A stretch of DNA of 64,000 nucleotides from DASRDE01 sp035938175 (lineage in GTDB: Bacteria > Vulcanimicrobiota > Vulcanimicrobiia > Vulcanimicrobiales > Vulcanimicrobiaceae): positions 62,001-126,000 of the forward strand of contig DASZHD010000008.1 in assembly GCA_035938175.1 (NCBI GenBank), in the 5' to 3' direction. The stretch's first letter is position 1; each line of letters opens with the position of its first letter. The position numbers and the translations under genes were made by a program. Below are positions 1-9,035 of this stretch, one piece after another. The notes under the pieces were generated by a model that was not told where the DNA came from, did not search any database, and was given only the letters and a program-made list of their open reading frames with translations.

Positions 1-2
1 AG

Positions 3-512
3 ATTGCAGTCGGGATATTCTTGTTGCTGTTCGGGTACACATGGCTGCGAAAAGCGATTTGGCGCTACGCCGGACGCAAGAGCGTGCGAAATGAAGAAGC
101 GGAATTCGAAAAGGACGTAGCGCAGTTGAAGGCGCACCACGAACGCCGCTACGCATTTTTGACCGCTTTTAACGGCGTTCTGTTGGAGGGGTTGGAGGTC
201 GCGATTATCGTTATCACATTTGCGACCGAACGCGCCGGAACGTTCCTGTGGGCGGCTGCCGGTGCTTTGGCTGCGGGCGTGCTCGTCGTCGCCGCCGCCG
301 CAATTCTGCGCGCTCCGTTCTCACGAATTCCCGAGAACGCGATGGGCTTCATCGTCGGCGTGATGCTCCTCACGTTCGGAACGTTCTGGAGCGGCGAGGG
401 ATTGGGCTACACGTGGTGGGCGGGTGACGCGGCGCTTGCAACGATCGCCGCCGCATACGTGCTTGCTGCATTCGTCCTGATCGCGGTTCTTCGGCGCCCG
501 GCCTCCGCATGA
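3..512 (+). CDS. Polytopic membrane protein, COG4280-like (5' end outside window)
   Basis: The reading frame is open to the left edge, so the start lies outside the window; 169 residues are visible. It begins inside a membrane segment, continues through a charged loop (about residues 20-50) and then has about four hydrophobic helices. The helix starting LLEGLEVAIIVITFA recalls the REGLE-type motif of FTR1-like permeases, and a second block, TFGTFWSGEGLG, is typical of the uncharacterised COG4280 membrane family as I remember it. Transport of a cation is possible but unproven. Its stop codon overlaps the start of the next small ORF in an ATGA arrangement. Confidence 0.6.
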   Translation: MAVGIFLLLFGYTWLRKAIWRYAGRKSVRNEEAEFEKDVAQLKAHHERRYAFLTAFNGVLLEGLEVAIIVITFATERAGTFLWAAAGALAAGVLVVAAAAILRAPFSRIPENAMGFIVGVMLLTFGTFWSGEGLGYTWWAGDAALATIAAAYVLAAFVLIAVLRRPASA

Positions 513-685
513 AGAACGTTTACAAATTCGTCGCCGGCAACTCTCGCGCGGCGCCCGCCGGCATTGCGCTCGCGATCGGCATTTCTTTGCCGGCGCGCCA
601 CGCAGGCGGTTGGACGCCGGCCGTGGTGTACTTGCTCGTTCTCGTGCTAACGCTGGCGGCGAGTACTCTGGAACCTGTACAATGA
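509..685 (+). CDS. Small hypothetical protein with one hydrophobic segment (58 aa)
   Basis: An ATG overlapping the upstream stop codon (ATGA) opens a 58-residue frame that ends 7 nt before the formate dehydrogenase start. The N-terminal half is basic and moderately hydrophobic; the C-terminal half (about residues 34-51, WTPAVVYLLVLVLTLAAS) looks like one membrane helix. Translational coupling to the upstream membrane protein is the main support. I do not recognise a family; it may be an accessory peptide of the upstream protein or a chance ORF. Confidence 0.4.
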   Translation: MKNVYKFVAGNSRAAPAGIALAIGISLPARHAGGWTPAVVYLLVLVLTLAASTLEPVQ

Positions 686-692
686 TCCAACG

Positions 693-3600
693 ATGAGCAC
701 CTCGCCCGACGGCCGCATCGACATCACCGGCATTTTGACGCGGGCGCGCGAAGAATTCGATCTTCGCGTCGGCGCACTTCCGAACGTTCCGTCAAAACGG
801 ACGCAAGAACTCACCTCGCGCGTGAAACACGCCAAAGCCGTCCCGAGCGTCTGTCCGTATTGCGCCGTCGGATGCGGCACGCTGGCGTACGTTTCTAAGG
901 ACGGCAAACTGCTCGACGTCGAGGGCAATCCTGAAAGCCCCATCTCGCAAGGCCATCTGTGTCCCAAAGGCTCGGCGATCTTCGGTTTTGCGGTGAACAG
1001 CCGGCGCTGGACGACTGCAAAATACCGTGCGCCGTTTAGCGACCGCTGGGAAGACCGTCCGCTGGACTGGGTCATGGAGCGCGTCGCTCAGCTCACCAAG
1101 AAAACCCGCGACGAAACGTTCGTGCGCGAAAAGGACGGCAAACGCGTCAATCATACGCTGGGCATCGCATCGCTGGGCGGCGCAACGTTTGCGGTGGAAG
1201 AGAATTATCTGCTCGGAAAGCTGATGCACAGCTTGGGCGTCGTCTCGGTAGAGAACCAGGCCCGAATATGACATAGCTCGACGGTGCCTGGTCTAGGCAC
1301 CTCGTTCGGACGCGGCGGCGCAACGACGTACCTACAGGATCTGCAAAATGCGGATTGCATTTTGATTGAAGGCAGCAACTTTGCCGAAGCCCACCCGGTG
1401 GGATTCCGGTTCGTCGTCAAAGCGAAGGAGCGCGGCGCGAAGATCGTTCACGTCGACCCGCGCTTTACGCGGACCTCGGCATTGGCCGATATCTTTGCGC
1501 CGATCCGCAGCGGCAGCGACATCGCGTTTCTGGGCGGCATCATCAACTGGGTGCTCTCCAACGGGCGCTATTTCAAAGACTACGTTCGCAACTATACGAA
1601 TGCCGCAAACATCGTCTGCGAAGATTTCAAAGACACCGAAGATCTCGACGGATTCTTCTCGGGATTCACCGGTCACGATACCGGGCTTTCCCAGATGTCG
1701 CACCAGGGATCCGCGGCCGGGGGGCGCGGCACGGCCGGCGCCTACGACTCCAGCTCGTGGCAGTTCGAGAAAAACGCCGACGGTTCGTTCAAACGCGACG
1801 AGATGCTCGAACATCCGCGCTGCGTGCTCCAGATTCTGCGCCGCCATTTTTCACGGTACACTCCCGAGATGGTCGAGCGCGTGTGCGGCACGCCGCGGAA
1901 GCTGTTTTTGGAGATTTGCGAAACGCTCGCGCAAAATAGCGGCCGCGACCGCACTACCGCATTTGCGTACGCGGTGGGGTGGACGCAGCACACTGTCGGC
2001 GTGCAATATATACGCGCGGCGTCGATCCTTCAACTCCTCTTGGGAAATATCGGACGGCCGGGCGGCGGCATCATGGCGTTACGCGGACACGCGAACATTC
2101 AAGGCGCAACCGACGTCGCAACGCTTTACGACTTGCTTCCGGGCTACCTCCCGATGCCGTCGATACATCGCGACGAGCAAACGCTAGCCGCATATTTGAA
2201 GGCAAATACGAAGCCCGCGGGCTGGTGGTGTAACTTTCCGAAGTACTTCGTTTCGCTGCTCAAAGCCTATTACGGCGCCGCCGCCACCGCCGAAAACGGC
2301 TTCTGCTTCGAGTATCTTCCGCAACTGACGGGCGACCATTCCACGATTCCGACCACGTTCGCGATGAAGGACGGTCAGGTGAAAGGCTATTTCGTCATCG
2401 GGCAAAATCCGGTGACGTCGGGCCAGAACACCCAACTGATCGCAGCCGCGATGGATCGTTTGGAATGGTTCGTCAACGTCGACGCGTTTGAAAACGAGAC
2501 GTCGTCGTACTGGAAGCGTGAAGGCGCCGATCCGTCGCAGATCGCGACCGAGTGCTTTTTCATTCCCGCGGCGACCGTCGTGGAAAAAGAAGGCACGATG
2601 ACCAATACAAACCGCCTGCTGCAATTTCACGAAAAGGCCGTCGAGCCGGCGGGCGAAAGCGTCAGCGATGCCTGGTTCATCTGGAATCTCGGAAAACGGC
2701 TCAAGCAATTGTACGCGGATTCTGCGGATCCGAAGGACCGCCCGATCCTCGACATGACGTGGGAGTACGAGAGCGAAGACGAACGCGAACGGCGCCGCGG
2801 CGAACCGTCGGCTGCGCGCATCATGCAAGAAATGAACGGTTATCGGGTCGAGGACGGCGAGCAGCTGCGCGGTTTCTTCGACTGCAAAGACGACGGCAGC
2901 ACGGCGTGCGGGGTGTGGATTTACTGCGGCGTTTGTCCAGATCGACACACGCACCGGGCGAGAAGCCGGATCGCGCACGACGCCATTGCTCTCGATTGGG
3001 GTTTTTCGTGGCCGGCCAACCGGCGCATGCTCTATAACCGCGCCTCGGCGGATCCGGACGGCAAGCCGTGGAGCGAGCGCAAGAAATACGTCTGGTGGGA
3101 TGAAGAGAAACGGGAGTGGACCGGATACGACGTCCCCGACTTCATGCAGCATAAGGCGCCCGATACTGCGGCCGATCCCGCGGCGGGCGGCATGGACGCG
3201 CATTCCGGCGCCGATCCGTTCATCATGCAGCTCGACGGCCGCGGACAGCTTTTCGTGTCCGCCGGTCTGCAGGACGGGCCGCTTCCCGCCCATTTCGAAC
3301 CGCTTGCGTCCATCGCAAGAAATGCGCTGTATTCGCAGCAAAGCAATCCGTCATTGCGCGAGTGGAAGCGCGACGACAACCCGTACAACGGCGCAATAAA
3401 TCCGCAGTATCCGTATGTCCTGACGACGTACCGCGTCACCGAACTCTCCGGAATTTTCACCCGATACATTCCGTGGCTGGCGGAGCTGCAGCCGGAAGCG
3501 TTTTGCGAAATCGATCCGGAACTCGCGCGAGAAAAAGGCATTCGAACCGGCGAGTACGTCACAATTACGACTGCCGTTTCACAAATCGAGGCGCGGGCAC

Positions 3601-3893
3601 TCGTCACCTCGCGCATAGTCCCGCTGGAGATAGGCCGACGCCGCGTGCATCAAATCGGCTTGCCGTATTTGTTCGGGAACTACGGCTTTACGCGCGGGGA
3701 TACGTCCGGCGACGTGATCCCGCTTGCAATGGATCCGAACGTTTCGATTCACGAAGCCAAAACGCTGACGTGCGACATCCGCGCGGGGCGGCGCATGCCG
3801 CGCAGGCAAACGGCTGAAGATCTTCCGGTGCCGGCCGAGCAGCGCGATCCGGATGGGCAGCCTTCGACGCACGGGCCGGACGCCGATGGCTAA
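693..3893 (+). CDS. fdnG: Formate dehydrogenase catalytic (alpha) subunit, selenocysteine-containing
   Basis: Molybdenum/tungsten bis-MGD enzyme that oxidises formate to CO2. The frame runs through an in-frame UGA at 1269-1271 read as selenocysteine (residue 193), giving 1066 residues, the usual length of FDH-N/O alpha. Visible features: the 4Fe-4S motif CPYCAVGC near residue 53; the active-site block NQARI-U-HSSTVPGLGTSFGRG, which matches the family pattern V-U-H; and a C-terminal molybdopterin dinucleotide-binding domain. The only ATG after an in-frame stop at 648-650 is 693. There is no twin-arginine signal peptide, unlike E. coli FdnG, so the enzyme may face the cytoplasm. It overlaps the Fe-S subunit gene by 8 nt. 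Confidence 0.93.
1269..1304 (+). promoter_or_regulatory. Selenocysteine UGA codon with bacterial SECIS hairpin
   Basis: UGA at 1269-1271 is followed by a hairpin: CGA (1279-1281), bulged C (1282), GGTGCC (1283-1288), loop TGGTCTA (1289-1295), GGCACC (1296-1301), TCG (1302-1304). The loop carries the GGTCT core of the E. coli fdhF SECIS, and the distance from UGA to GGT is 18 nt, the same as in E. coli. A single bulged base below the upper stem is also as in the SelB-binding element. Seen directly; function follows from known SelB recognition. Confidence 0.9.
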
Positions 3894-4725
3894 CGGCTTC
3901 TTTACGGATACGACGATCTGCATCGGCTGCAAAGCGTGCGAGGTTGCATGCAAGCAATGGAACGAGCTGCCGTCCGACGGATTCGAGTTCACCGGCATGT
4001 CGTACGACAATACACTACAGTTGTCGGGCACGACGTGGCGGCACGTGGCGTTCGTGGAGCAGGACGGCGCGCACGCTCCGGACGGCTTGCGATGGTCGAT
4101 GATGAGCGACGTGTGCAAACACTGCACGCACGCGGGATGTTTGGAAGCCTGTCCCACGGGTGCGATCGTCCGCAATGAATTCGGCGCCGTGTACATTCAA
4201 CCGGACGTGTGCAACGGATGCGGATACTGCGTTCCGTCGTGTCCGTTCGGCGTCGTCGACGTCATCGCAAACCTCGCCGTAAGCGCGCAGTTCAGTACTG
4301 CAACCTTGCATGAAGATCGTCTGCGCGAACGCCAAACAGCACTTCAGGGACACGGGGGCGTTGCGGGAAAGTGCACGCTCTGCTACGACCGGCAGCGCGA
4401 CGGGTTCGTGCCCGCATGCGCCAAAGCGTGCCCGACCGAATCGATTCAATTCGGCGAGATCGAGGAGTTGAAAACGCGAGCTCGGGCGCGCGTACAGAAG
4501 TTGGCGCAGCGCGGTGTCGATGCATCGCTGTACGGTGTCGATTGGGACCGGTCCGTGGGCGATCTCAACGCGTTTTTCTTGCTGACCGACCGTCCCGAGG
4601 CATACAATCTGCCGTCGCGGCCGGTGCTCCCCTCGACGCGGCAGCCGGCAGCATATGGCGCAGCGGCGGCGGCCGCGCTGTTTCTGTTCGTCTGCGGCAT
4701 CGCGATCTTCGGAACCAAAACATGA
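3886..4725 (+). CDS. Formate dehydrogenase iron-sulfur (beta) subunit
   Basis: Electron-transfer subunit of 279 residues with four 4Fe-4S cysteine clusters: CIGCKACEVAC near the N-terminus, CKHCTHAGCLEACP, CNGCGYCVPSCP, and CTLCYDRQRDG with CAKACP. A hydrophobic C-terminal helix (roughly residues 252-275, AAAAAALFLFVCGIAIF) anchors it to the membrane, as in FdnH/FdxH. The ATG at 3886 overlaps the end of the catalytic gene by 8 nt; an earlier in-frame start at 3853 would only add residues encoded inside fdnG. It passes electrons from the catalytic subunit to the NrfD-like subunit encoded next. Confidence 0.9.
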   Translation: MANGFFTDTTICIGCKACEVACKQWNELPSDGFEFTGMSYDNTLQLSGTTWRHVAFVEQDGAHAPDGLRWSMMSDVCKHCTHAGCLEACPTGAIVRNEFGAVYIQPDVCNGCGYCVPSCPFGVVDVIANLAVSAQFSTATLHEDRLRERQTALQGHGGVAGKCTLCYDRQRDGFVPACAKACPTESIQFGEIEELKTRARARVQKLAQRGVDASLYGVDWDRSVGDLNAFFLLTDRPEAYNLPSRPVLPSTRQPAAYGAAAAAALFLFVCGIAIFGTKT

Positions 4726-5642
4726 AATCGTATTTCAACCGTCCGCTGCTGAAAAAGCCGCATTGGGAATGGGAAGTGGTTACGTACCTCTTTCTCGGCG
4801 GCGTGATGGGCGGCAGCGGGATGCTGGCCGCGCTCGCTCAGCGCTCCGAAGACGAACCGCTCGAGCGCACGAGCCGGTATCTCTCGCTCGCGCTTTCGGT
4901 GGCCGCTCCCGCGGTGCTGATCTCGCACCTCGGCCGCCCGGAGCGTTTTTTGCATATGCTGCGCATCGTCAAGTTGCGCTCGCCGATGTCGATGGGCGTG
5001 TGGGGCTTGGTCGCATATGGGACGTTTTCCGGTTTCAATGCCATCGCGCAGCTCGCGCGAGACGGAATCCTTCCGCGCTGGATTGCCCGGTTGGAACCGG
5101 CGCCGCTTACGGTTACGATGCAAGCGTTGTTCGGCGCGTTTACCGCCGGCTACACCGGTGTCTTGCTCAGTGCGACGGCAATTCCGCTGTGGGCAAAGGG
5201 AAAATACCACATTCCCGCCATGAGCGTGTGTTCGGCGGTTGCGGGCGCGTGCGCGATCAACGCAATCGCGCTCTGCGCCGATCCGTCCGGCGGTCCGGCG
5301 CAAGTAAAACTCGAGCGGTTCGAGGCATGCGCTGCGGCAATGGAACTGGCAATCCTGGCCCACTTCCGCGCGTACGCGGGCGAAACCGGAAAACCGCTCT
5401 TCGAAGAAGAGCGCGGCGAGCTCTTGCGGTCCTGGACGATCGGCGCGGGCATCGTCGCACCGGTTTTGATCAACGCGGCTTCGCAGGCGCGTCGAAAACA
5501 TTCCAAACGGCCTTCAGTGGTGCACACGCTGCTCGCGGGCGTACTGACGCTGGCCGGCGGCTACGTGCTGCGCAAAGTGCTTATCGACGCGGGAAAAGCG
5601 TCCGCCGACGACCCCGCGCAAGCGTTCGTGCAGCCGGAATGA
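4722..5642 (+). CDS. nrfD: NrfD/PsrC-type membrane subunit of formate dehydrogenase
   Basis: A 306-residue polytopic protein with about eight hydrophobic segments. The start region (HWEWEVVTYLFLGGVMGGSG) and the block HLGRPERFLHMLR followed by SPMSMGVWGL are typical of NrfD/PsrC quinone-interacting subunits. It replaces the diheme cytochrome b gamma subunit of E. coli FDH-N; no histidine pattern for heme b is evident. ATG 4722 overlaps the beta stop by 4 nt, and its own stop overlaps the fdhD start, so all four genes are translationally coupled. It probably transfers electrons to the quinone pool. Confidence 0.88.
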   Translation: MKSYFNRPLLKKPHWEWEVVTYLFLGGVMGGSGMLAALAQRSEDEPLERTSRYLSLALSVAAPAVLISHLGRPERFLHMLRIVKLRSPMSMGVWGLVAYGTFSGFNAIAQLARDGILPRWIARLEPAPLTVTMQALFGAFTAGYTGVLLSATAIPLWAKGKYHIPAMSVCSAVAGACAINAIALCADPSGGPAQVKLERFEACAAAMELAILAHFRAYAGETGKPLFEEERGELLRSWTIGAGIVAPVLINAASQARRKHSKRPSVVHTLLAGVLTLAGGYVLRKVLIDAGKASADDPAQAFVQPE

Positions 5643-6487
5643 TCGATTCGGAATTCGAGCGGCCCGGTCTGGCCACGCCCGTGCGCGTCACCGCGATAGA
5701 CGGCGAGCGGCGCCATGAAAAGATCGACGACGTCGCCACCGAGGAGCCGCTCGAAATCCGTCTCGCCGCCGGCGGCCGCACGCAAAGCGTGGCCGTCACG
5801 ATGCGCACGCCCGGCAACGACTTCGAACTTGCGGCCGGCTTTCTGTTCTCCGAAGGCATCGTGCGCAGCAGCGGCGACCTGAGCGGAATTTCATATTGTA
5901 TCGATCCGCAAGTCGATCGCGAACAGCGCTACAACATCGTCAACGTCGCGCTGGCCGCGCCCGAACTGCCGCAGCTCGAGCGCCTGGAACGATATTTTAC
6001 GACGAGCAGTGCTTGCGGAGTATGCGGTAAAGCGAGCATCGACGCATTGGCTACTCGCGCGCGCCGTATCGAGGACGATCTTCGCGTTTCCCCCGCGTTT
6101 ATCGCCGGGCTGCCGCAGAAGATGCGGGATGCGCAGCGCGTTTTCGCTTCCACGGGCGGCCTGCACGCCGCCGCACTCTTCGATCGCAACGGCGAACTGC
6201 TCGTCTTGCGCGAGGATGTCGGGCGGCACAATGCCGTCGACAAAATTTTAGGCTGGGCGCTCCTCGCCGGGCGCGTTACGCTGCGCGGATGCGTGCTGCT
6301 GGTAAGCGGACGCGCCAGTTTCGAACTCGTGCAAAAGAGCATCGTGGCCGGTATTCCCGTGCTGTGCGCGGTCTCGGCGCCGAGCAGTCTGGCTGTGGAA
6401 CTGGCGAAAGCTTTCGGCTTGACCCTGGCGGGTTTCGTACGCGGCGATCGCGCGAACGTTTACTCCGAACCCAAACGCGTGCGATAG
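5639..6487 (+). CDS. fdhD: FdhD, sulfurtransferase for formate dehydrogenase maturation
   Basis: FdhD passes sulfur from IscS to the Mo-bisMGD cofactor before insertion into formate dehydrogenase. The 282-residue protein has the diagnostic CGVCGK motif near residues 125-130 (SACGVCGKASID), the region TPGNDFELAAGFLFSEGI, and the late motif LREDVGRHNAVDK. ATG at 5639 overlaps the upstream stop by 4 nt. It is the last gene of the operon and overlaps the 3' end of the convergent hydrolase gene by 28 nt. No selA, selB or selC was seen nearby. Confidence 0.95.
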   Translation: MIDSEFERPGLATPVRVTAIDGERRHEKIDDVATEEPLEIRLAAGGRTQSVAVTMRTPGNDFELAAGFLFSEGIVRSSGDLSGISYCIDPQVDREQRYNIVNVALAAPELPQLERLERYFTTSSACGVCGKASIDALATRARRIEDDLRVSPAFIAGLPQKMRDAQRVFASTGGLHAAALFDRNGELLVLREDVGRHNAVDKILGWALLAGRVTLRGCVLLVSGRASFELVQKSIVAGIPVLCAVSAPSSLAVELAKAFGLTLAGFVRGDRANVYSEPKRVR

Positions 6488-7233
6488 AACGTGCGCAGGA
6501 GCTCGTTGAAGCGCGCGGGTTGATCGGCGTTCGTCACGTGACCCGCGTCCGCGACGATCTCCAGCCGTGCGCCCGGAATGCCCGCCGCAATCTCTCGTGA
6601 CAGATCGGGCGGCGCGATTGCGTCGTTCGCTCCGCAAATCACCAGCGTAGGAACCGCTATCGTCTCCAGCACGGAGCGGTAGTCGCCCGTCCAAGTCGCG
6701 TACGTGGACGCTTTGTACGATTCAATCGACTTGCAGGCCATCTGCGCGATCGTTTCGTCCGTGCGTCTGCCGGGCGGCATTCCGATGCGCGCTGCACGTT
6801 CGCGCGCAAATACTTCCATGCTTCCGGCGGCTTCAACCGCAGTAACGATATTCCGAACGTACGCTTGCGCATCGGGATAGCACGCAAAACTCCCGACAAA
6901 GACGAACGATTGCACGCGGTCTCTTGCCCGTTTCCATAATTCGAATCCCACGGCTCCGCCCAGGCTGCATCCGACGAAGTGAAATCGCGCGGCGCCGGCC
7001 GCATCGGCGACCGCGAGCACGTCATCGACGAATCCTTCGCGCGTGATGCGCTCCGGTGCTGCCTCGGGTTTTGGAATACCGTTGCCGCGCAGCTCGATCG
7101 CAAAACAGCGGAACTCCCGTTCGAACGCATCCAACTGATAATCCCAAATTGCCGCGGTCGAACCGACGCCGTGCATGAAGACCAGCACCGGGCCGGCGGC
7201 TCCGCTCGCGCGCGCCGTTGCGATGACGCTCAT
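6460..7233 (-). CDS. Alpha/beta hydrolase
   Basis: A 257-residue alpha/beta-hydrolase of the size of 3-oxoadipate enol-lactonase or haloperoxidase-like proteins. The oxyanion region is VFMHGVGSTAAIWD, the nucleophile elbow GCSLGG (GxSxG), the acid lies in CGANDAIAPP and the histidine in DAGHVTN. The substrate cannot be deduced. The ATG at 7231-7233 overlaps the polX stop by 4 nt, so it is probably the second gene of a polX operon. Its 3' end runs into fdhD on the other strand. Confidence 0.85.
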   Translation of the reverse strand: MSVIATARASGAAGPVLVFMHGVGSTAAIWDYQLDAFEREFRCFAIELRGNGIPKPEAAPERITREGFVDDVLAVADAAGAARFHFVGCSLGGAVGFELWKRARDRVQSFVFVGSFACYPDAQAYVRNIVTAVEAAGSMEVFARERAARIGMPPGRRTDETIAQMACKSIESYKASTYATWTGDYRSVLETIAVPTLVICGANDAIAPPDLSREIAAGIPGARLEIVADAGHVTNADQPARFNELLRTFYRTRLGSE

Positions 7234-8957
7234 GCCGGGCGCTCGCGCTTGTTGCGAACGAACGCCAAAACGTCTTCCACCGGGCGCGTATTCAGCACGT
7301 CGCCGGCAGTCAGGCCGCCTCTTCGCGCCTGGCTCACCGCCAGCTCCACGTTACGCAGCTGCGACACGTCGTGTGCGTCGCTATCGGTCGTGAACGTTAC
7401 ACCGAACGTTCTGGCCCGCGCGACGAGCGCCGACGGAAGATCCAGCCGCATTGCTTGACCATCGATCTCCAGCGCCGTACCGGTGCGCGCGGCCGCGGCA
7501 AACACGGCGTCGTAATCGAATTCGTAGCCCGGGAACCCGTCCAGCATTCGTCCCGTGGGGTGCCCGATGATCGTGACGTGCGGATTTTCGCAAGCGCGGA
7601 TAAGACGCGCAGTCATCGCGTCGCGTCCGATATTAAAGGCCGAGTGTACGCTGCCGATCACGATGTCGAGCTCGCGCAGCACTTCGTCGGGGTAGTCCAT
7701 CGAGCCGTCGGGGAGTATGTCGACTTCGCTGCTGCAGAGCGTGCGCACGCCATAACGCTCGCCGAGCGCGCGTACCTGAGCGCGTTGCTCGCGAAGGCGG
7801 TCCACTGTTACTCCGTAGTTCCGGCCGCGGCCCTGGGAGTGATCGGAGATCGAATGATATTGATAGCCGCGCTCGGCCGACGCCCGAACCATTTCCTCCA
7901 ACGGCTGATTTCCGTCGCTGTACGTGCAATGCATGTGAAAGTCTCCGCGGACGTCGCCGAGTTCGACGAGCTGCGGAATCTCGCGGCGCAACGCCAACTC
8001 GATCTCACCGGTGCCGCTGCGCAGTTCCGGCGGGACGTACTGCATGCCAAGCGTTTCGTAGACGCCCGCCTCGTCGCGGCACGTCACCACCTCGCCGTTT
8101 TCCAGACGCAAGATCCCGTTTTCACTGACGCGCAGGCCTTGCCGCACCGCGTATTCGCGCAATTGAATGTTATGTTCGCGGCTGCCGGTAAAGTGCTGGA
8201 GCAAGTTGCCGTACAAATGATCGGGTAAAACGCGCAGATCGATCTGTAAGCCGTCCTCCAGCCAGATGCTGGCCTTCGTCGGCCCTTCGGCAAGAACGGC
8301 GCGGGCGCGTTCCCAGGTGACGAAGCGATCGATGACTGCGGCGGCTTCGTCGGACGTGCAGACGACGTCGATGTCTCCGACCGTCACTTCGGCGCGGCGC
8401 AAGCTTCCGGCATACGCCAAACGGTGTACGGGCGGGCCGTCGCCGACGTATGCCATGATTTCGCGCGCGAGTTCAAGCGCGCGCGCAAGCGGCGTGCGCC
8501 GCTGGCGGCCGCGGTAAGCAAGAATTCCGCGCCGGATATTCTCGATCGTTTTTCGCCCCATGCGCGGCGCAGTCTCCAACAGTCCGGAATCGATCGCCGC
8601 CTCCAGCTGTGCGAGCGAGCCGATCTGAAATTGCTCGAACAACATTGCCGCGGTCTTGATGCCGATTCCCGAAACGCCCAGCACCTCGAAGATCGTCGCA
8701 GGATACTTCTCCTGCAAACGCACGAATTGCTCGCACGTTCCGGTGCGCACGATTTCTTCGATCGTCGACGAGAGCGTTTTGCCGATCCCGGGAAGCGCCA
8801 GCAGTTCGCCGGCGGCGATCAGGTCGGCGGCCGGTGCGGCGTTCTCGAGCGCCGCGGCAGCACGCTCGTACGCCATGAATTTGTAGAACGACTCTCCGGA
8901 GAGTTCCATCAGCGTCCGCATGCGCATCAGCGTCTGCGCGATCTCGGCGTTGGTCAC
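7230..8957 (-). CDS. polX: DNA polymerase/3'-5' exonuclease PolX
   Basis: Family X polymerase with a C-terminal PHP domain, 575 residues, the normal size of bacterial PolX. N-terminal helix-hairpin-helix motifs (LALPGIGKTL, GVSGIGIKTA) bind DNA; the nucleotidyltransferase metal motif GDIDVV lies near residue 190; the PHP exonuclease begins at DFHMHCTYSDG near residue 338 and contains later histidines (GHPTGR, DSDAHD). Start chosen at GTG 8957 (MTNAEIAQTL) because the frame upstream shows no family similarity. PolX works in base-excision and gap-filling repair. Confidence 0.93.
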   Translation of the reverse strand: MTNAEIAQTLMRMRTLMELSGESFYKFMAYERAAAALENAAPAADLIAAGELLALPGIGKTLSSTIEEIVRTGTCEQFVRLQEKYPATIFEVLGVSGIGIKTAAMLFEQFQIGSLAQLEAAIDSGLLETAPRMGRKTIENIRRGILAYRGRQRRTPLARALELAREIMAYVGDGPPVHRLAYAGSLRRAEVTVGDIDVVCTSDEAAAVIDRFVTWERARAVLAEGPTKASIWLEDGLQIDLRVLPDHLYGNLLQHFTGSREHNIQLREYAVRQGLRVSENGILRLENGEVVTCRDEAGVYETLGMQYVPPELRSGTGEIELALRREIPQLVELGDVRGDFHMHCTYSDGNQPLEEMVRASAERGYQYHSISDHSQGRGRNYGVTVDRLREQRAQVRALGERYGVRTLCSSEVDILPDGSMDYPDEVLRELDIVIGSVHSAFNIGRDAMTARLIRACENPHVTIIGHPTGRMLDGFPGYEFDYDAVFAAAARTGTALEIDGQAMRLDLPSALVARARTFGVTFTTDSDAHDVSQLRNVELAVSQARRGGLTAGDVLNTRPVEDVLAFVRNKRERPA

Positions 8958-9035
8958 GCCGATTGTATAGGACACGGCAGCGCCAGGCTCATTCCCACTG
9001 GGGAGCGTTCCCGCACCCGGCGAACTGCAAGCCCG

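Noticed and set aside
1269..1283. Stop codon splitting fdnG, as if a pseudogene or two ORFs
   Set aside because: The UGA is at the exact Sec position, the frame is maintained, and a SECIS hairpin with correct spacing follows.
6288..7458. Plus-strand frames opposite the hydrolase and polX genes
   Set aside because: They are shadow frames, low in hydrophobic pattern and rich in Arg, with no motif or ribosome-binding site.
8424..9035. N-terminal extension of the nicotinate phosphoribosyltransferase frame
   Set aside because: It is antisense to polX and has no family similarity; ATG 9036 gives the normal size.
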